Source of the DNA: an uncultured beta proteobacterium
Lineage (GTDB): Bacteria; Pseudomonadota; Gammaproteobacteria; Burkholderiales; SG8-41
NCBI GenBank assembly: GCA_903885665.1
Contig: CAISJL010000059.1
Location: forward strand, 1 to 64,000
Length of the DNA stretch: 64,000 bases
Direction of reading: 5' to 3'
Positions 1-8,988 of the stretch are shown here, in pieces. The translations under genes were made by a program, and so were the position numbers. The stretch's first letter is position 1. Each line of letters begins with the position of its first letter. The notes under the pieces are model-generated. The model was not told the DNA's origin and did not search any database. It worked only from the letters and a program-made list of their open reading frames with translations.

Positions 1-446
1 CCGGTTGGATCGCTCAAACCAGTAGTACCCTGATCGGTAAAATACAAATCACCATTTCGCGCAAACACCAAATCATTCACGCCTTTAAAACGCTCTTTGG
101 TGGGGCCCTCTAAAAAGGGCGTGACCGTGCCTGTCTGAGGCTCGAGCAGCATAATGCCATTTTTGTGATCGGTAATAAAAATACGACCATCTTGATGAAT
201 TTTCAATCCATTAGGCTCACCGTCATATTCAGCAACAGCATCCCACTCGCCAGCAGGCGTAATCCGAAACACCCGGCCGTAAGGAATATCTACGCAATAT
301 AAATTGCCAGAGCGATCAAAAGACGGCCCCTCTAAGAAACACTTTACTTTGCCTGTCCTAAAGCGTGGCGCTGCATGACGATAACGATCCGGTACTGAAG
401 CAAAAATTTCCGTTTCAATGATGGCAGGGGGTGGGCCAAAATACAT
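1..446 (-). CDS. SMP-30/gluconolactonase/LRE family protein, 3' end outside the window
   Basis: This is the first 148 residues of a calcium-dependent beta-propeller hydrolase; the rest lies beyond base 1. The start ATG at 446 has an AAGGAG six bases upstream. Family hallmarks seen are the metal-binding Glu in FLEGPSFDR (E39), an Asn in GEPNGL (about residue 79) and the N-D pair in KGVNDLVF followed by GDLYFTD. Known members hydrolyse sugar lactones or other esters, and many paralogues beside Bug genes have no known substrate. It follows the CoA-transferase gene by 17 bases and is probably the last or next gene of the operon that begins with the Bug gene at 2765. The family call is firm; the lactone substrate is unknown. 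Confidence 0.88.
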   Translation of the reverse strand, partial: MYFGPPPAIIETEIFASVPDRYRHAAPRFRTGKVKCFLEGPSFDRSGNLYCVDIPYGRVFRITPAGEWDAVAEYDGEPNGLKIHQDGRIFITDHKNGIMLLEPQTGTVTPFLEGPTKERFKGVNDLVFARNGDLYFTDQGTTGLSDPT

Positions 447-463
447 CTCATTCTCCTTAAATT

Positions 464-1669
464 TTAAATCACACCTTGTTGTTTGAATGCGCTGATTTGG
501 TCCGCATCAAAACCTAAGTTCTGCAAAATACGTTGGGTATCTTGTCCCAACTGGGGTGGCGGCGTAGATACATCGGGCTGACCACTCGCCAAATGAAAAC
601 CAACTCGCGGCACCGTTAAGTCACGATCAATACCGGGAACCTGTGGGAAGTGCTTAAGTAACTGACGACTCTCGACCTGCGGATGCGCCATGATTTCAGG
701 CAAGCTATAGATACGTCCAGCAGGCACACCGGCTGCATCAAATAAACCCTCCCATTGAGCCGCACTCTTCGCCTGCAAGGCTTGCTCCAGAACATCGCGC
801 ATTTGCTCGCGATTACTAATACGGATATTACGCTCAGAGAAACGCGGATCAGTTTTTAATTCTGGGCGACCGATCACTTCACACAAACGCTCAAAATGTT
901 TGTCCTCATTATTCACAATATTGAGCAAGCCATCCCCAGTGCGATAAGTCCCTGAGGGGCTGGCCGTGGGGTTCTCGTTACCGCGTGGGATCGGTATTTG
1001 TTGCGCATTAAAGTAATTCGAAACCACCCATGCCGCCATCGAAGCTAAGGACGCGTCAAGCATAGACACATCAATCATCTCGCCTAAACCTGTCTTTTGT
1101 TGACGATATAACGCAGCGCACACTGCAAAAGCTGCAGTGATCGCAGCGGTCGTATCACACACCACATAACCGGCACGAATCGGGGCGGTGTCAACATCAC
1201 CCGTCAAGCTCATTAAGCCACAAAAGCCTTGAATAATCTGATCATAGGTCGGGCGTTGCGATAAAGGTCCGCTTTGACCAAAGCCCGAAACCGCGCAATA
1301 AATAATCTTAGGATTAATTTCTTTCAACACCGCATAATCAAGACCTAACTTAGTCATCGTACCTGGTCGAAAATTCTCCAATACTACATCTGCATCTTTC
1401 ACCAAACGCTTAAAAATAGTCTTACCTTCTGCAGACTTCAGATTCAACGTCATCGATTGCTTACCCGCATTAATTGCACAGTACGATGCGCCCATACCGA
1501 CCGCCCCCAACTGGGGATCAGCACCCATCTTACGCGACAAATCTCCTACACCAGGCACCTCAACTTTAATCACTTCAGCACCCAACATCACCAACTGATA
1601 GGACGCTAAGGGGCCAGCAATGACATTAGTCAAATCGATCACCCGCACACCCTCAAGCAATAAAGACAT
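464..1669 (-). CDS. CaiB/BaiF (family III) CoA-transferase
   Basis: The 401-residue protein transfers CoA from one acyl-CoA to a carboxylic acid through an enzyme-bound mixed anhydride. It begins with the family signature LLEGVRVIDLTNVIAGP, continues with GAEVIKVE and LENFRPG, and carries the expected nucleophilic Asp in PTYDQIIQG (about residue 142). The length matches the family (about 400). The gene lies between a Bug receptor (130 bases upstream) and an SMP-30 protein (17 bases downstream) on the same strand. Divergently, MaoC-type hydratases are encoded. Inference: it activates the acid captured by the Bug protein, perhaps a dicarboxylate with succinyl-CoA as donor, but the sequence does not reveal the substrate. 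Confidence 0.93.
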   Translation of the reverse strand: MSLLLEGVRVIDLTNVIAGPLASYQLVMLGAEVIKVEVPGVGDLSRKMGADPQLGAVGMGASYCAINAGKQSMTLNLKSAEGKTIFKRLVKDADVVLENFRPGTMTKLGLDYAVLKEINPKIIYCAVSGFGQSGPLSQRPTYDQIIQGFCGLMSLTGDVDTAPIRAGYVVCDTTAAITAAFAVCAALYRQQKTGLGEMIDVSMLDASLASMAAWVVSNYFNAQQIPIPRGNENPTASPSGTYRTGDGLLNIVNNEDKHFERLCEVIGRPELKTDPRFSERNIRISNREQMRDVLEQALQAKSAAQWEGLFDAAGVPAGRIYSLPEIMAHPQVESRQLLKHFPQVPGIDRDLTVPRVGFHLASGQPDVSTPPPQLGQDTQRILQNLGFDADQISAFKQQGVI

Positions 1670-1746
1670 CGTAGACCTCTCAAAAAAATAGATTCAACCT
1701 GCGCGGGGGACTACAACGCATCGCTAACACTCCGCATAGACTACTT

Positions 1747-1765
1747 TGCCCAAATTGATTGGGCA
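1747..1765. repeat. 7-bp inverted repeat in the Bug to CoA-transferase spacer
   Basis: TGCCCAA and TTGGGCA are separated by five bases in the 130-base gap between the Bug gene and the CoA-transferase gene. Neither strand shows a clear T-run after it. It could be an mRNA-stabilising hairpin that sets receptor expression above enzyme expression, as is common downstream of binding-protein genes, or a weak operator. The repeat is seen; its role is inferred. Confidence 0.35.
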
Positions 1766-1799
1766 TAAATTTATACTGCATGTATTTATTCTATATGCA

Positions 1800-2765
1800 T
1801 TATTCTGCACGAATATCAGCGTCTTTAATCAGCTTAGCCCAACGCTTGATTTCAAATTGCAAATAGTCGCCCAATGCTTCTGGGCTACCACTCATCGGCT
1901 CTACGCCTAGGCCTAAGAAGCGAGTCCGCGTATCTGATTGCTGCAAAATCCGATTAATTTCAGCATTTAATTTATTCACAATCGGTTTCGGCGTGCGTGC
2001 TGGTGCAAACAAGTTATACCAAGCAATCACATCAAATCCGGCTATACCAGATTCAGCAATTGTCGGCACCTCTGGTGCTACTCCAGCGCGCTGCTTACTA
2101 CTAACAGCCAAACCTTTCAACTTACCCGCACGCACCATGGGCAACACACCAGTAATCACGTTAAATAGCACCTTTACTTCACCGCTAATCACCGAATTTA
2201 CTGCTGGACCACCGCCTTTAAAGGCAATATGCAGCATATCAATCTTGGCCTGGGTGCGAAACATTTCTCCCATTAAGTGTGATGAGGTGCCTATACCCGA
2301 GGAAGCAAAAGTCAACTTACCCGGTTGTGCTTTAGCAACAGCAATCAGTTCGGCAATATTTTTGGCGGGCACACTTGGATTAACCGCCACCAAATACGGC
2401 ATCTGCGCCAACAATGCAATCGGCGCCAAGTCTTTCACCGGATTAAACGACAACTTATACAAGGAGACATTAATCGCAATTCCACCCGAAGTAATTAACA
2501 AGGTATAACCATCGGGGGCGGCACGGACAACCGTCTCGATTCCAATGGTTGAACCACCACCTGGTCGATTATCAATAATCGCTGGCTGATGCCAAGCCTC
2601 GTTTAACTTCTGTCCTAGCACTCGACCTAGCAAATCATTAGACCCAGCGGGTGCAAAAGGCACAATTAATCGAATGGGTTTACTCGGATACGAATCGACC
2701 TCTGCTGCATCAACTGATTGGCTGGCCAAGCCTAAGGCCATCACAACAATACTTAATAATTTCAT
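1800..2765 (-). CDS. Bug/TctC family tripartite tricarboxylate receptor
   Basis: The 321-residue periplasmic substrate-binding protein has a cleavable signal peptide (residues 1-21, ending ASQSVDAA). The Bug hallmarks are all present: YPSKPIRLIVPFAPAG near the mature N-terminus, DNRPGGGSTIG, ADGYTLL-type text (PDGYTLL) and the HIAFKGGGPAV segment that contacts the substrate carboxylate. AGGAGGT lies upstream of the ATG. Bug proteins bind small carboxylates and hand them to TctAB-type permeases or act as sensors; no TctA or TctB gene is in the window. It heads the minus-strand unit with CoA-transferase and SMP-30 genes and is divergent from the MaoC genes, so a dicarboxylate or related acid is a reasonable ligand. 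Confidence 0.95.
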   Translation of the reverse strand: MKLLSIVVMALGLASQSVDAAEVDSYPSKPIRLIVPFAPAGSNDLLGRVLGQKLNEAWHQPAIIDNRPGGGSTIGIETVVRAAPDGYTLLITSGGIAINVSLYKLSFNPVKDLAPIALLAQMPYLVAVNPSVPAKNIAELIAVAKAQPGKLTFASSGIGTSSHLMGEMFRTQAKIDMLHIAFKGGGPAVNSVISGEVKVLFNVITGVLPMVRAGKLKGLAVSSKQRAGVAPEVPTIAESGIAGFDVIAWYNLFAPARTPKPIVNKLNAEINRILQQSDTRTRFLGLGVEPMSGSPEALGDYLQFEIKRWAKLIKDADIRAE

Positions 2766-3180
2766 CTTCAGACCTCCTCTCTAATCGCGATCACTGATCA
2801 CTGCATAGAATAAACGACAAGATAAGGTCGCTAAGCATGCGCCAATACATTCAAAAAAAGCATTATCCTGCGATCCTGACAAATGTAGCAAGCAAACAAT
2901 ACAGTTAAACTCCACATTATGCACAAGCATTCCATCTATCGACACCAGCGATGATTTCGCGATAGGAATTGGAGAATTAGCATCAAAGCTTCACAAATAA
3001 TCATAACAACACCATCATCTGATCGAAAAATATGGTGAAATACAACATAATAAGACACTACAGATTATCATTGGATAGATCTAGTGACGATGGTGTAACT
3101 GCGATAATCCAGCAACATATGCGCGCTGACACTACCATCACACTGGCGGCTTACCAACTATTTTAATCAGAGGAGTTTTT
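2766..3180. other. Divergent intergenic region, about 415 bases
   Basis: No gene is seen. The stretch separates the minus-strand Bug operon from the plus-strand MaoC operon, so promoters for both must lie here. It is AT-rich, and a spaced GATTATC/GATAATC pair occurs near 3062-3110. The right end carries an AGAGGAG before the ATG at 3181. I could not pick a convincing -35/-10 pair or a LysR box with confidence. Confidence 0.6.
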
Positions 3181-3708
3181 ATGGCCCTATTAACCGACGC
3201 TGCCAAAGCCTATATCGGTATCGAATCTACGCTGGAATGGGCATGTGACCCCGTAGAACGTGGCGCTGTCCGGCGCTATGCACAAGCAATCATGGATGAA
3301 GACCCTATCTACCAAGCTGACAATGATACCAATCAACGCTATGGCGGCGCAGTCGCACCACCACTATTTCCGTCTCATCTATTTCGCCGTGCATTTGGCA
3401 CAACCGATCCCATTCAAGACTACGCAGCTGACCCCCATTTCGATGGGGCACAAAAAGTTCGTGGTGGCCTACCTGAAATTGAACCACTGAAACATTTAGC
3501 CGTGATGAATGGCGGCTCAGAAATTGAGTTCTACCGCTATGCCTGTTATCAAGAGCGCGTAAAGCTACGTTCACGCTACGCGGATATCGTAGAAAAAGAA
3601 AGCAGCAAAGGGCCCATCATCTTAGTCTACACAGAAACAGATTATTTAACCGCTAACGATGAACTGCTCATGCGTGTGCGTCACACGCGTATTCGGAGAC
3701 CTCTATGA
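3181..3708 (+). CDS. MaoC-like FAS1-type dehydratase N-terminal domain protein
   Basis: The 175-residue protein fits the MaoC_dehydrat_N (FAS1-like dehydratase) fold: a hot-dog domain with YIG near the start, the DPIY motif (residues 41-44), then GGAVAPPLFP and LKHLAVMNGGSEIEF. This half-domain usually lacks the catalytic His/Asp pair and dimerises with a catalytic MaoC partner. The partner is the next gene, whose ATG overlaps this stop by four bases (ATGA), strong evidence of a heteromeric enzyme. An AGAGGAG lies upstream of the start. Known relatives hydrate enoyl-CoA thioesters, including itaconyl- and mesaconyl-CoA type substrates. The exact substrate is inferred only from the nearby CoA-transferase, PrpD and Bug genes. 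Confidence 0.85.
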   Translation: MALLTDAAKAYIGIESTLEWACDPVERGAVRRYAQAIMDEDPIYQADNDTNQRYGGAVAPPLFPSHLFRRAFGTTDPIQDYAADPHFDGAQKVRGGLPEIEPLKHLAVMNGGSEIEFYRYACYQERVKLRSRYADIVEKESSKGPIILVYTETDYLTANDELLMRVRHTRIRRPL

Positions 3709-4190
3709 TCCCTAGCACACAAGTCCATTACTTTGATGATATAAACATTGGCGATTCAATACCAAGCTTAACCAAAGGGCCGCTCACTTCAGCACACCTC
3801 ATGCGTTGGTCTGCTGCATTTGAGAACTGGCACAAAATTCATTATGACGCGCCCTTTGCAGTGGAGCATGACAAACTACCCGCACTATTGGTGAACGGCT
3901 CGCTCAAACAACAGTTTGTTGTGCAACTACTCAAAGACTGGGCGGGACCAGAAGGTTGGGTCTGGAAAGCCAGCTTTCAATTCCGCGCCATGAATCTCGT
4001 CAACGAAACCCTAACGGCTTGGGCTACCATCACCGGCAAAACCGCACTACAGGATTACGGCTTAGTCACACTCGAACTTGGCATCATTAATACCGCTGGC
4101 AAAGAATCCACACCCGGTAGAGCCACAATTACACTACCGTTTCGCGGCGGCAAAGCCGTGCCCTATCCGTTTGTCGCACCTAAACTCTAA
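3705..4190 (+). CDS. MaoC-like acyl-CoA dehydratase, partner subunit
   Basis: The 161-residue hot-dog protein is translationally coupled to the preceding half-domain. The region aligning with the R-hydratase signature reads ENWHKIHYDAPFA (residues 40-52). The His of the terminal I-H-Y-D-A-P is kept (H46), but the canonical G-D-x-N-P is E-N-W-H-K, so the usual catalytic Asp is Asn41. This variant occurs in a MaoC branch paired with FAS1-like halves, so activity is plausible. Role: the catalytic half of an enoyl-CoA hydratase or beta-hydroxyacyl-CoA dehydratase in the cytoplasm. It is followed 50 bases later by an MmgE/PrpD gene. Confidence 0.85.
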   Translation: MIPSTQVHYFDDINIGDSIPSLTKGPLTSAHLMRWSAAFENWHKIHYDAPFAVEHDKLPALLVNGSLKQQFVVQLLKDWAGPEGWVWKASFQFRAMNLVNETLTAWATITGKTALQDYGLVTLELGIINTAGKESTPGRATITLPFRGGKAVPYPFVAPKL

Positions 4191-4240
4191 TACTTAACAG
4201 TACCATTACACGAATCCTACACTGACCTATTGAGCTCAAT

Positions 4241-5599
4241 ATGTATACCAAAGCCCTTGCTGAATTTGTAATCAACACACCTACCAAACAAATACCTGCT
4301 GCAGTCCTAGATGGCTCTCGCCACGCAATTGTCGACACCCTAGGATGTGCACTCGCTGGCAGCCTAGAGCCCATCGCCCAAATACTCAACGATTGGATTG
4401 CTGATTTGGGTGCGCGCCCGCAAGCCAGTGTTTGGGGTAGCTCGCTAAAAACATCACCTGCAGAAGCCGCGTTTGCCAACGGCACGCTGTCGCATGCATT
4501 AGATTTTGATGACAGCCTACCCAGCTTGCATGGTCATCCTAGCGCCACCATTGCTCCGGCTGCCCTTGCAGTTGCCGAAGTGGTTGGTGCCTCAGGTGCG
4601 GACACCCTCGCCGCTTATGCGCTTGGCCTCGAGGTGGCCGGTGCTATTGGTCGAGCAATTGGACCGGGGCATTATGTTCGAGGCTGGCACAATACAGCGA
4701 CTGTCGGCACTTTTGCTGCAACTGCTGCCGCCGCGCGTCTATGGAAACTCAACACCGAACAACTACAAATTGCATGGGGACTTGCTGCTTCACAAATGTC
4801 TGGTCTTGTACAAAACTTTGGCACCATGACCAAGCCATTTCATGCCGGTCATGCTGCACGTTCGGGGGTACTAGCGGCATGGATGGCACATAAAGGCTTT
4901 ACAGCTAACCCACAAATATTTGATGGTGCAAGCAGTATATTTTCGACCTACGGCACTGGAGATGGTCAAGATCTCGGCTCGCTCATTCCCTCGCTGGGCA
5001 ACCCCTGGCAAATCACCGCCCCTGGAATCTATGTCAAACGCTGGCCATGTTGTTATTGCAATCATCGTCCAGTAGGCGGTTTGCTTCAGTTAATCAACAA
5101 ACACAACATTCAACCCGATGAAGTCACGGCGATTGAAGTTGGTTTTGTACGGGGGTCTGATGATGCCTTAATCAGCACTAATCCGCAGACTGGCCTGGAA
5201 GGTAAATTTAGTATTGAATATGTGGCTGCCGCAACTGTACTTGATCGAAAATTAGTCTTAAACACCTTTACTGATGCAATGGTACAACGTCCTGCAATAC
5301 GTCAACTAATGTCTAAGACACGACGCTACCGCGTTGATGACCCAAATTTCTACACTAGTAAAACTGGGTATACAGACATCGCAATCACGACTACTCGTGG
5401 CCATTTTCCAATGCGCGTTACAGAAGTCTCTGGTTCGCCCCAATGGCCGATGACTGAAGAGGAGCGCCAAGAAAAATTCATGGGATGCGCAAGCCTTGCT
5501 TTAGGTGAACAAGCGTCTGCCACATTACTCCATGAGTTACAACGCTTCGCGACACTGCCCAGTCTAACTACACTCGTCACCGCACCTATGGCTCGTTAA
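4241..5599 (+). CDS. MmgE/PrpD family protein
   Basis: The 452-residue protein is of the 2-methylcitrate dehydratase-like superfamily (PrpD, MmgE, cis-aconitate decarboxylase, iminodisuccinate epimerase). Seen: RHAIVDTLGCALAG near the N-terminus, SHALDFDDSLPSLHGHPSATIAPAALA around residue 85-110, KPFHAGHAARSG and the KRWPCCYCNHRP segment. Length is normal. It follows the MaoC pair in the same direction and presumably belongs to the operon; the SD is weak. Known members dehydrate or isomerise tricarboxylates without an Fe-S cluster. In this context, action on a substituted malate or citrate-like acid is likely, but which one cannot be told. Confidence 0.9.
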   Translation: MYTKALAEFVINTPTKQIPAAVLDGSRHAIVDTLGCALAGSLEPIAQILNDWIADLGARPQASVWGSSLKTSPAEAAFANGTLSHALDFDDSLPSLHGHPSATIAPAALAVAEVVGASGADTLAAYALGLEVAGAIGRAIGPGHYVRGWHNTATVGTFAATAAAARLWKLNTEQLQIAWGLAASQMSGLVQNFGTMTKPFHAGHAARSGVLAAWMAHKGFTANPQIFDGASSIFSTYGTGDGQDLGSLIPSLGNPWQITAPGIYVKRWPCCYCNHRPVGGLLQLINKHNIQPDEVTAIEVGFVRGSDDALISTNPQTGLEGKFSIEYVAAATVLDRKLVLNTFTDAMVQRPAIRQLMSKTRRYRVDDPNFYTSKTGYTDIAITTTRGHFPMRVTEVSGSPQWPMTEEERQEKFMGCASLALGEQASATLLHELQRFATLPSLTTLVTAPMAR

Positions 5600-5682
5600 T
5601 CAATACTCAGCGCTATCTCATCAGACCTAATTTCAATCTGAATCACTACCCCAATCACAACTGCAATCACCACAACCTCCTG

Positions 5683-6603
5683 ATGGATATTAATTGGTCC
5701 AGCATTGATCGCACCGCCTGGGATAGCGCGCATGCAACAGCACTAGCAGCCTATCAACAAGATTGGGCATATGGTGATGCCATGTTATCTCTTAATACTG
5801 AATGCGTACGCTGCTGGGTCACTGATGCCGATGGTGTCATTGCGTTTGCACAATTTATAATCCGGCGCATTGCAGGGGTTGTACCAGTAGCACTATGCAC
5901 TCGCGGTCCAGTCTGGGCACGCCCTGCAAGTCCGGCATTAAAGTATCAAACACTGCGACTCATGCAGCGTAGCGCACCATATAAAAAACCTCGCCTCACG
6001 CTATTCTCGCCGGACGAAACCGATACATTAGCAGCGGGCGTCGCCAGGATGCACAGGGTTATGACTGGATATGCGACTGCTGTCCTTAACTTAGATCCAG
6101 ACTTAGCGCAATTACGTTTGAGTACAACTGCAAAATGGAAGAATAGCCTCAATCGAGCAGAAGCCTCCGAGATCCGTATCGAACGATCAGGAATTAAACC
6201 GAATCAATACCAATGGATATTGACGCAAGAAGAAACGCAACGCCAATCCAAAGCCTACAAAGCATTACCATTAAGTTTAGTAGCGGCTTATCAATCTGCC
6301 TACCAAGGCCCAGGTCAAGCACTGCTCACACTACGGGCAAGCTTAGGCAAGGAATTAATCGGCGGCGTTCTGTTTTTAAGGCATGGCAATGCAGCCACTT
6401 ACCATATCGGCTGGGCCGACTCCCAGAAACGTATACCAGGCGTACATAACTTATTAATCTGGCAAGCCATCACACAACTCAAAGAGTCTGGTGTGCGCTT
6501 AATCGATCTCGGTGGCATCAATACCCAACGCGGCGCTGGTATTGCATTATTCAAGATGAGCACCGGCGCTCAAGTCAAAATACTGACTGGCACACACTTT
6601 TAA
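5683..6603 (+). CDS. FemAB-like/GNAT acyltransferase
   Basis: The 306-residue protein has two GNAT-like halves as in FemAB-type and BioF2-like acetyltransferases. The first half includes GVVPVALCTRGPVW. The second has WKNSLNRAE (about 147-155) and the C-terminal HIGWADSQ...NLLIWQAI...RLIDLGGI block typical of lipid II aminoacyltransferase-like proteins. In Gram-negative bacteria such proteins act on cell-envelope or small-molecule acceptors, often unknown. It lies 83 bases behind the PrpD-like gene on the same strand and is convergent with the Bug gene at 6646. No strong SD is visible before the ATG. A metabolic link to the upstream genes is not obvious. Confidence 0.75.
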   Translation: MDINWSSIDRTAWDSAHATALAAYQQDWAYGDAMLSLNTECVRCWVTDADGVIAFAQFIIRRIAGVVPVALCTRGPVWARPASPALKYQTLRLMQRSAPYKKPRLTLFSPDETDTLAAGVARMHRVMTGYATAVLNLDPDLAQLRLSTTAKWKNSLNRAEASEIRIERSGIKPNQYQWILTQEETQRQSKAYKALPLSLVAAYQSAYQGPGQALLTLRASLGKELIGGVLFLRHGNAATYHIGWADSQKRIPGVHNLLIWQAITQLKESGVRLIDLGGINTQRGAGIALFKMSTGAQVKILTGTHF

Positions 6604-6645
6604 TAGCCGCTAGACTGGGTCCTCCGATACAGCTCTATAACACAG

Positions 6646-7641
6646 CTATAGTTGGGTCACACTAATCCCGGCATCGCGAATCAACAGCCGCCACTTCGCA
6701 ATCTCAGCACTTAAACGTTCCGTATATCGCTCCGGCGACAACAAATTCTCTTCATACCCTAGACTCGCATAACGTTCTTTGAGTTGTGGCGATTGAATTG
6801 CAGCAAACACGATCTGATTCAATCGTTGTACCAGACTACGCGGCAAACGCGCTGGCCCAATCATGCCTGTAAAACTACTGGTATCAACCTTTGGCAAACC
6901 CAATTCAGCAAACGTTGGTATATCAGACATCAAGCTACTACGCTTTGGGCTGGTGATCGCTAACACTCGCAACTTTCCGCTATTGATAAAAGCTCTAGCA
7001 GTGCCTTGAGTTGTAAATGCCATGCCCAAATGACCACCAACGAGCTCAGTCATCGACTGAGCTGATCCTTTATACGGCACATGAATTAATTCAATCTTGG
7101 CAAATATACGCAATTGCTCACCAGCTAGGTGTGTTGCTGACCCAGCACCTGCACTGCCGTAAGCAAGCTGACCCGGATGCGCCTTCGCCCAGCTCAACAA
7201 TTCCTGCAGTGATTTAAAACCAACGGATTGATTCACCATCAACACCATCGGCGCAGTCGCTAATGGAGCAATCGCAGTAAAATCTTGTGGCGTCGCATAG
7301 GGTAACTGTTGAAACAAGCTTGGGTTAGTGACAAATGCTGCATCAACTACACCAATGGTGTTACCGTCAGCATTGGCCTGAGCAATCAATTGCGTACCTA
7401 GCGTGCTACTGGCCCCAGGACGATTATCTACAACCACTGTACGCCCTAAGCCTTCACTCACAAAGGGTAAAATCATGCGCGCAAGGGTATCGGTTCCTGC
7501 ACCAGGTAAATACGGCACGATCACACGTAAGGGTCTGCCTTGGTGCTGCGCAACAGCCACAAAACAGCTACAGAGCAATACCACAAACAGACCATTTCGT
7601 ATTAAAAAGTGCATAAGCATTCTCAATAATCTAAAACTCAT
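6646..7641 (-). CDS. Bug/TctC family receptor
   Basis: A periplasmic binding protein of 332 residues from the ATG at 7641. That start shares its A with the TAA of the preceding Bug gene (TAATG), indicating translational coupling; the reading frame is open further upstream but would overlap that gene. A second possible start is the ATG at 7614, which begins directly at a hydrophobic signal peptide (MHFLIRNGLFVVLL...FVAVAQ). The family motifs RPLRVIVPYLPGAGTDTL, VVDNRPGASSTLG, HVPYKGSAQS and FTGMIGPARLP are present. It is a tandem duplicate of its neighbour in function, but clearly divergent in sequence. No membrane subunits are nearby, so the ligand and partner are unknown. Confidence 0.93.
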   Translation of the reverse strand: MSFRLLRMLMHFLIRNGLFVVLLCSCFVAVAQHQGRPLRVIVPYLPGAGTDTLARMILPFVSEGLGRTVVVDNRPGASSTLGTQLIAQANADGNTIGVVDAAFVTNPSLFQQLPYATPQDFTAIAPLATAPMVLMVNQSVGFKSLQELLSWAKAHPGQLAYGSAGAGSATHLAGEQLRIFAKIELIHVPYKGSAQSMTELVGGHLGMAFTTQGTARAFINSGKLRVLAITSPKRSSLMSDIPTFAELGLPKVDTSSFTGMIGPARLPRSLVQRLNQIVFAAIQSPQLKERYASLGYEENLLSPERYTERLSAEIAKWRLLIRDAGISVTQL

Positions 7642-8618
7642 TAACCGGGCTTGGCTTTGGACAGTTTGACTACCACAGACCAACGATCAATCTCTTCTTT
7701 TAACATTTTCTTAAAATACTCTGGTGACTCAGAAATGACGTCAGCCCCAGTCTGCGCAATTTTTTGGCGAAAATCCTCTTTTTGAACAGCCTTGATAATC
7801 AAGCCGTTTAACGTATGTACAATGTCATTGGGTGTTCCAGCAGGCACTAGCACACCATACCAAGTTTGAGTGACAAAATCTGCAATTCCTCCTTCAACCA
7901 TAGTCGGTAAAGCGGGTAACAAAGCCGAGCGTTTATCACTGGTAATCGCTAACGCTCTGACCTTACCCGGGGTCATTAAGGGTTGCGCTGAAGGAATATT
8001 ATTAAATGAGAAGTCAACTTCACCACTGGCAAGAGCGACCATTGATGGCGCACTGCCTTTATAAGGAACATGAGTCATATCGACAGCTAAGCGGATCTTC
8101 AACAGTTCTCCTGATAAATGCTGAGAACTACCGCTACCCGAGGATGAAAAGTTTAGTTTACCCGGATTTTTCTTAGCAACCGCAACGAATTCCTTCACTG
8201 TTTTGGCTGGATAGGAGGGATGCACCAATAACAAATTGGGGCTGCTTGCGAAAACAGCAACGGGTATAAAGTCTTTCACCGGATCGTAATTGAGCTTTGG
8301 ATACAAACTTACATTAATCCCTAAGGCTGCAGAGCTCAAGAACAAGGTATAGCCATCAGCAGGCTGCTTAATCATGTATTCTGCAGCCAAATTTTGTGCG
8401 GCCCCAGCACGATTCTCGACGATGACCTGCTGCCCCGTGGCTTCGGTAATCTGCTGTGCAATCATCCGACCCATGATGTCACTCCCCCCACCAGGGGCAT
8501 AGCCAACCACCATTTTAATCGTCTTTGATGGATATTTTTGCGCGACCACCTGTGCGCTGTAAATTACTGATAAAGTCGTCAATCCAGTCAAAACGGAAAA
8601 CATTACAGTTCTAAACAT
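7641..8618 (-). CDS. Bug/TctC family receptor
   Basis: A 325-residue periplasmic receptor with a signal peptide of about 26 residues (to YSAQVVAQ). Seen are KYPSKTIKMVVGYAPGGGSD, VENRAGAAQNLAAE, PADGYTLFLSS, HVPYKGSAPSMVAL and TWYGVLVPAGTP, the standard landmarks in the usual order. It is the first gene of a two-receptor unit; its TAA overlaps the next ATG by one base. The ribosome site is a weak GGGG stretch. It is divergent from the flavin oxidoreductase gene at 8989, so the 370-base gap holds both promoters. The bound carboxylate cannot be inferred. Confidence 0.95.
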   Translation of the reverse strand: MFRTVMFSVLTGLTTLSVIYSAQVVAQKYPSKTIKMVVGYAPGGGSDIMGRMIAQQITEATGQQVIVENRAGAAQNLAAEYMIKQPADGYTLFLSSAALGINVSLYPKLNYDPVKDFIPVAVFASSPNLLLVHPSYPAKTVKEFVAVAKKNPGKLNFSSSGSGSSQHLSGELLKIRLAVDMTHVPYKGSAPSMVALASGEVDFSFNNIPSAQPLMTPGKVRALAITSDKRSALLPALPTMVEGGIADFVTQTWYGVLVPAGTPNDIVHTLNGLIIKAVQKEDFRQKIAQTGADVISESPEYFKKMLKEEIDRWSVVVKLSKAKPG

Positions 8619-8988
8619 GAATCTACCCCTATTTATCTAATGATGCTAAAGAATACCCCATAAGAAATCCATCAATAAATCCAGTTACTGCTATTCACTC
8701 CACCCATTCTACCCCGCTCACCGCTTTAAATGGACCAAAGCATACTCACTTTAACAATAAGCTCAACAAGCACGATTCAGCAATTTGGATTATTGACTAA
8801 ATGGAAATACTCAATCCATCAAAATAGGCTTTTTTAGGTTGCCCCACTCCGGTAAAATCTCAGCAAATACACTAATTCTAATGCTGATTGGCAAATTAAA
8901 GCGTGTCCATTTATTGCATATGCTGCGTAAATATCAGCACTAATTACTGACTACCAACCGTAGTCTCATATTCGAAGTGGAGTGTCGC
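8619..8988. other. Divergent intergenic region, about 370 bases
   Basis: No gene is seen between the Bug pair and the oxidoreductase. The sequence is AT-rich with a spaced TGGATT/AATCCA inverted pair at about 8786-8820, which could be half-sites for a regulator. GGAG at 8979-8982 is the ribosome site of the right-hand gene. Confidence 0.5.

Noticed and set aside
1993-2508. 171-residue plus-strand frame inside the Bug gene
   Set aside because: Shadow of a gene with signal peptide and all family motifs; no independent homology.
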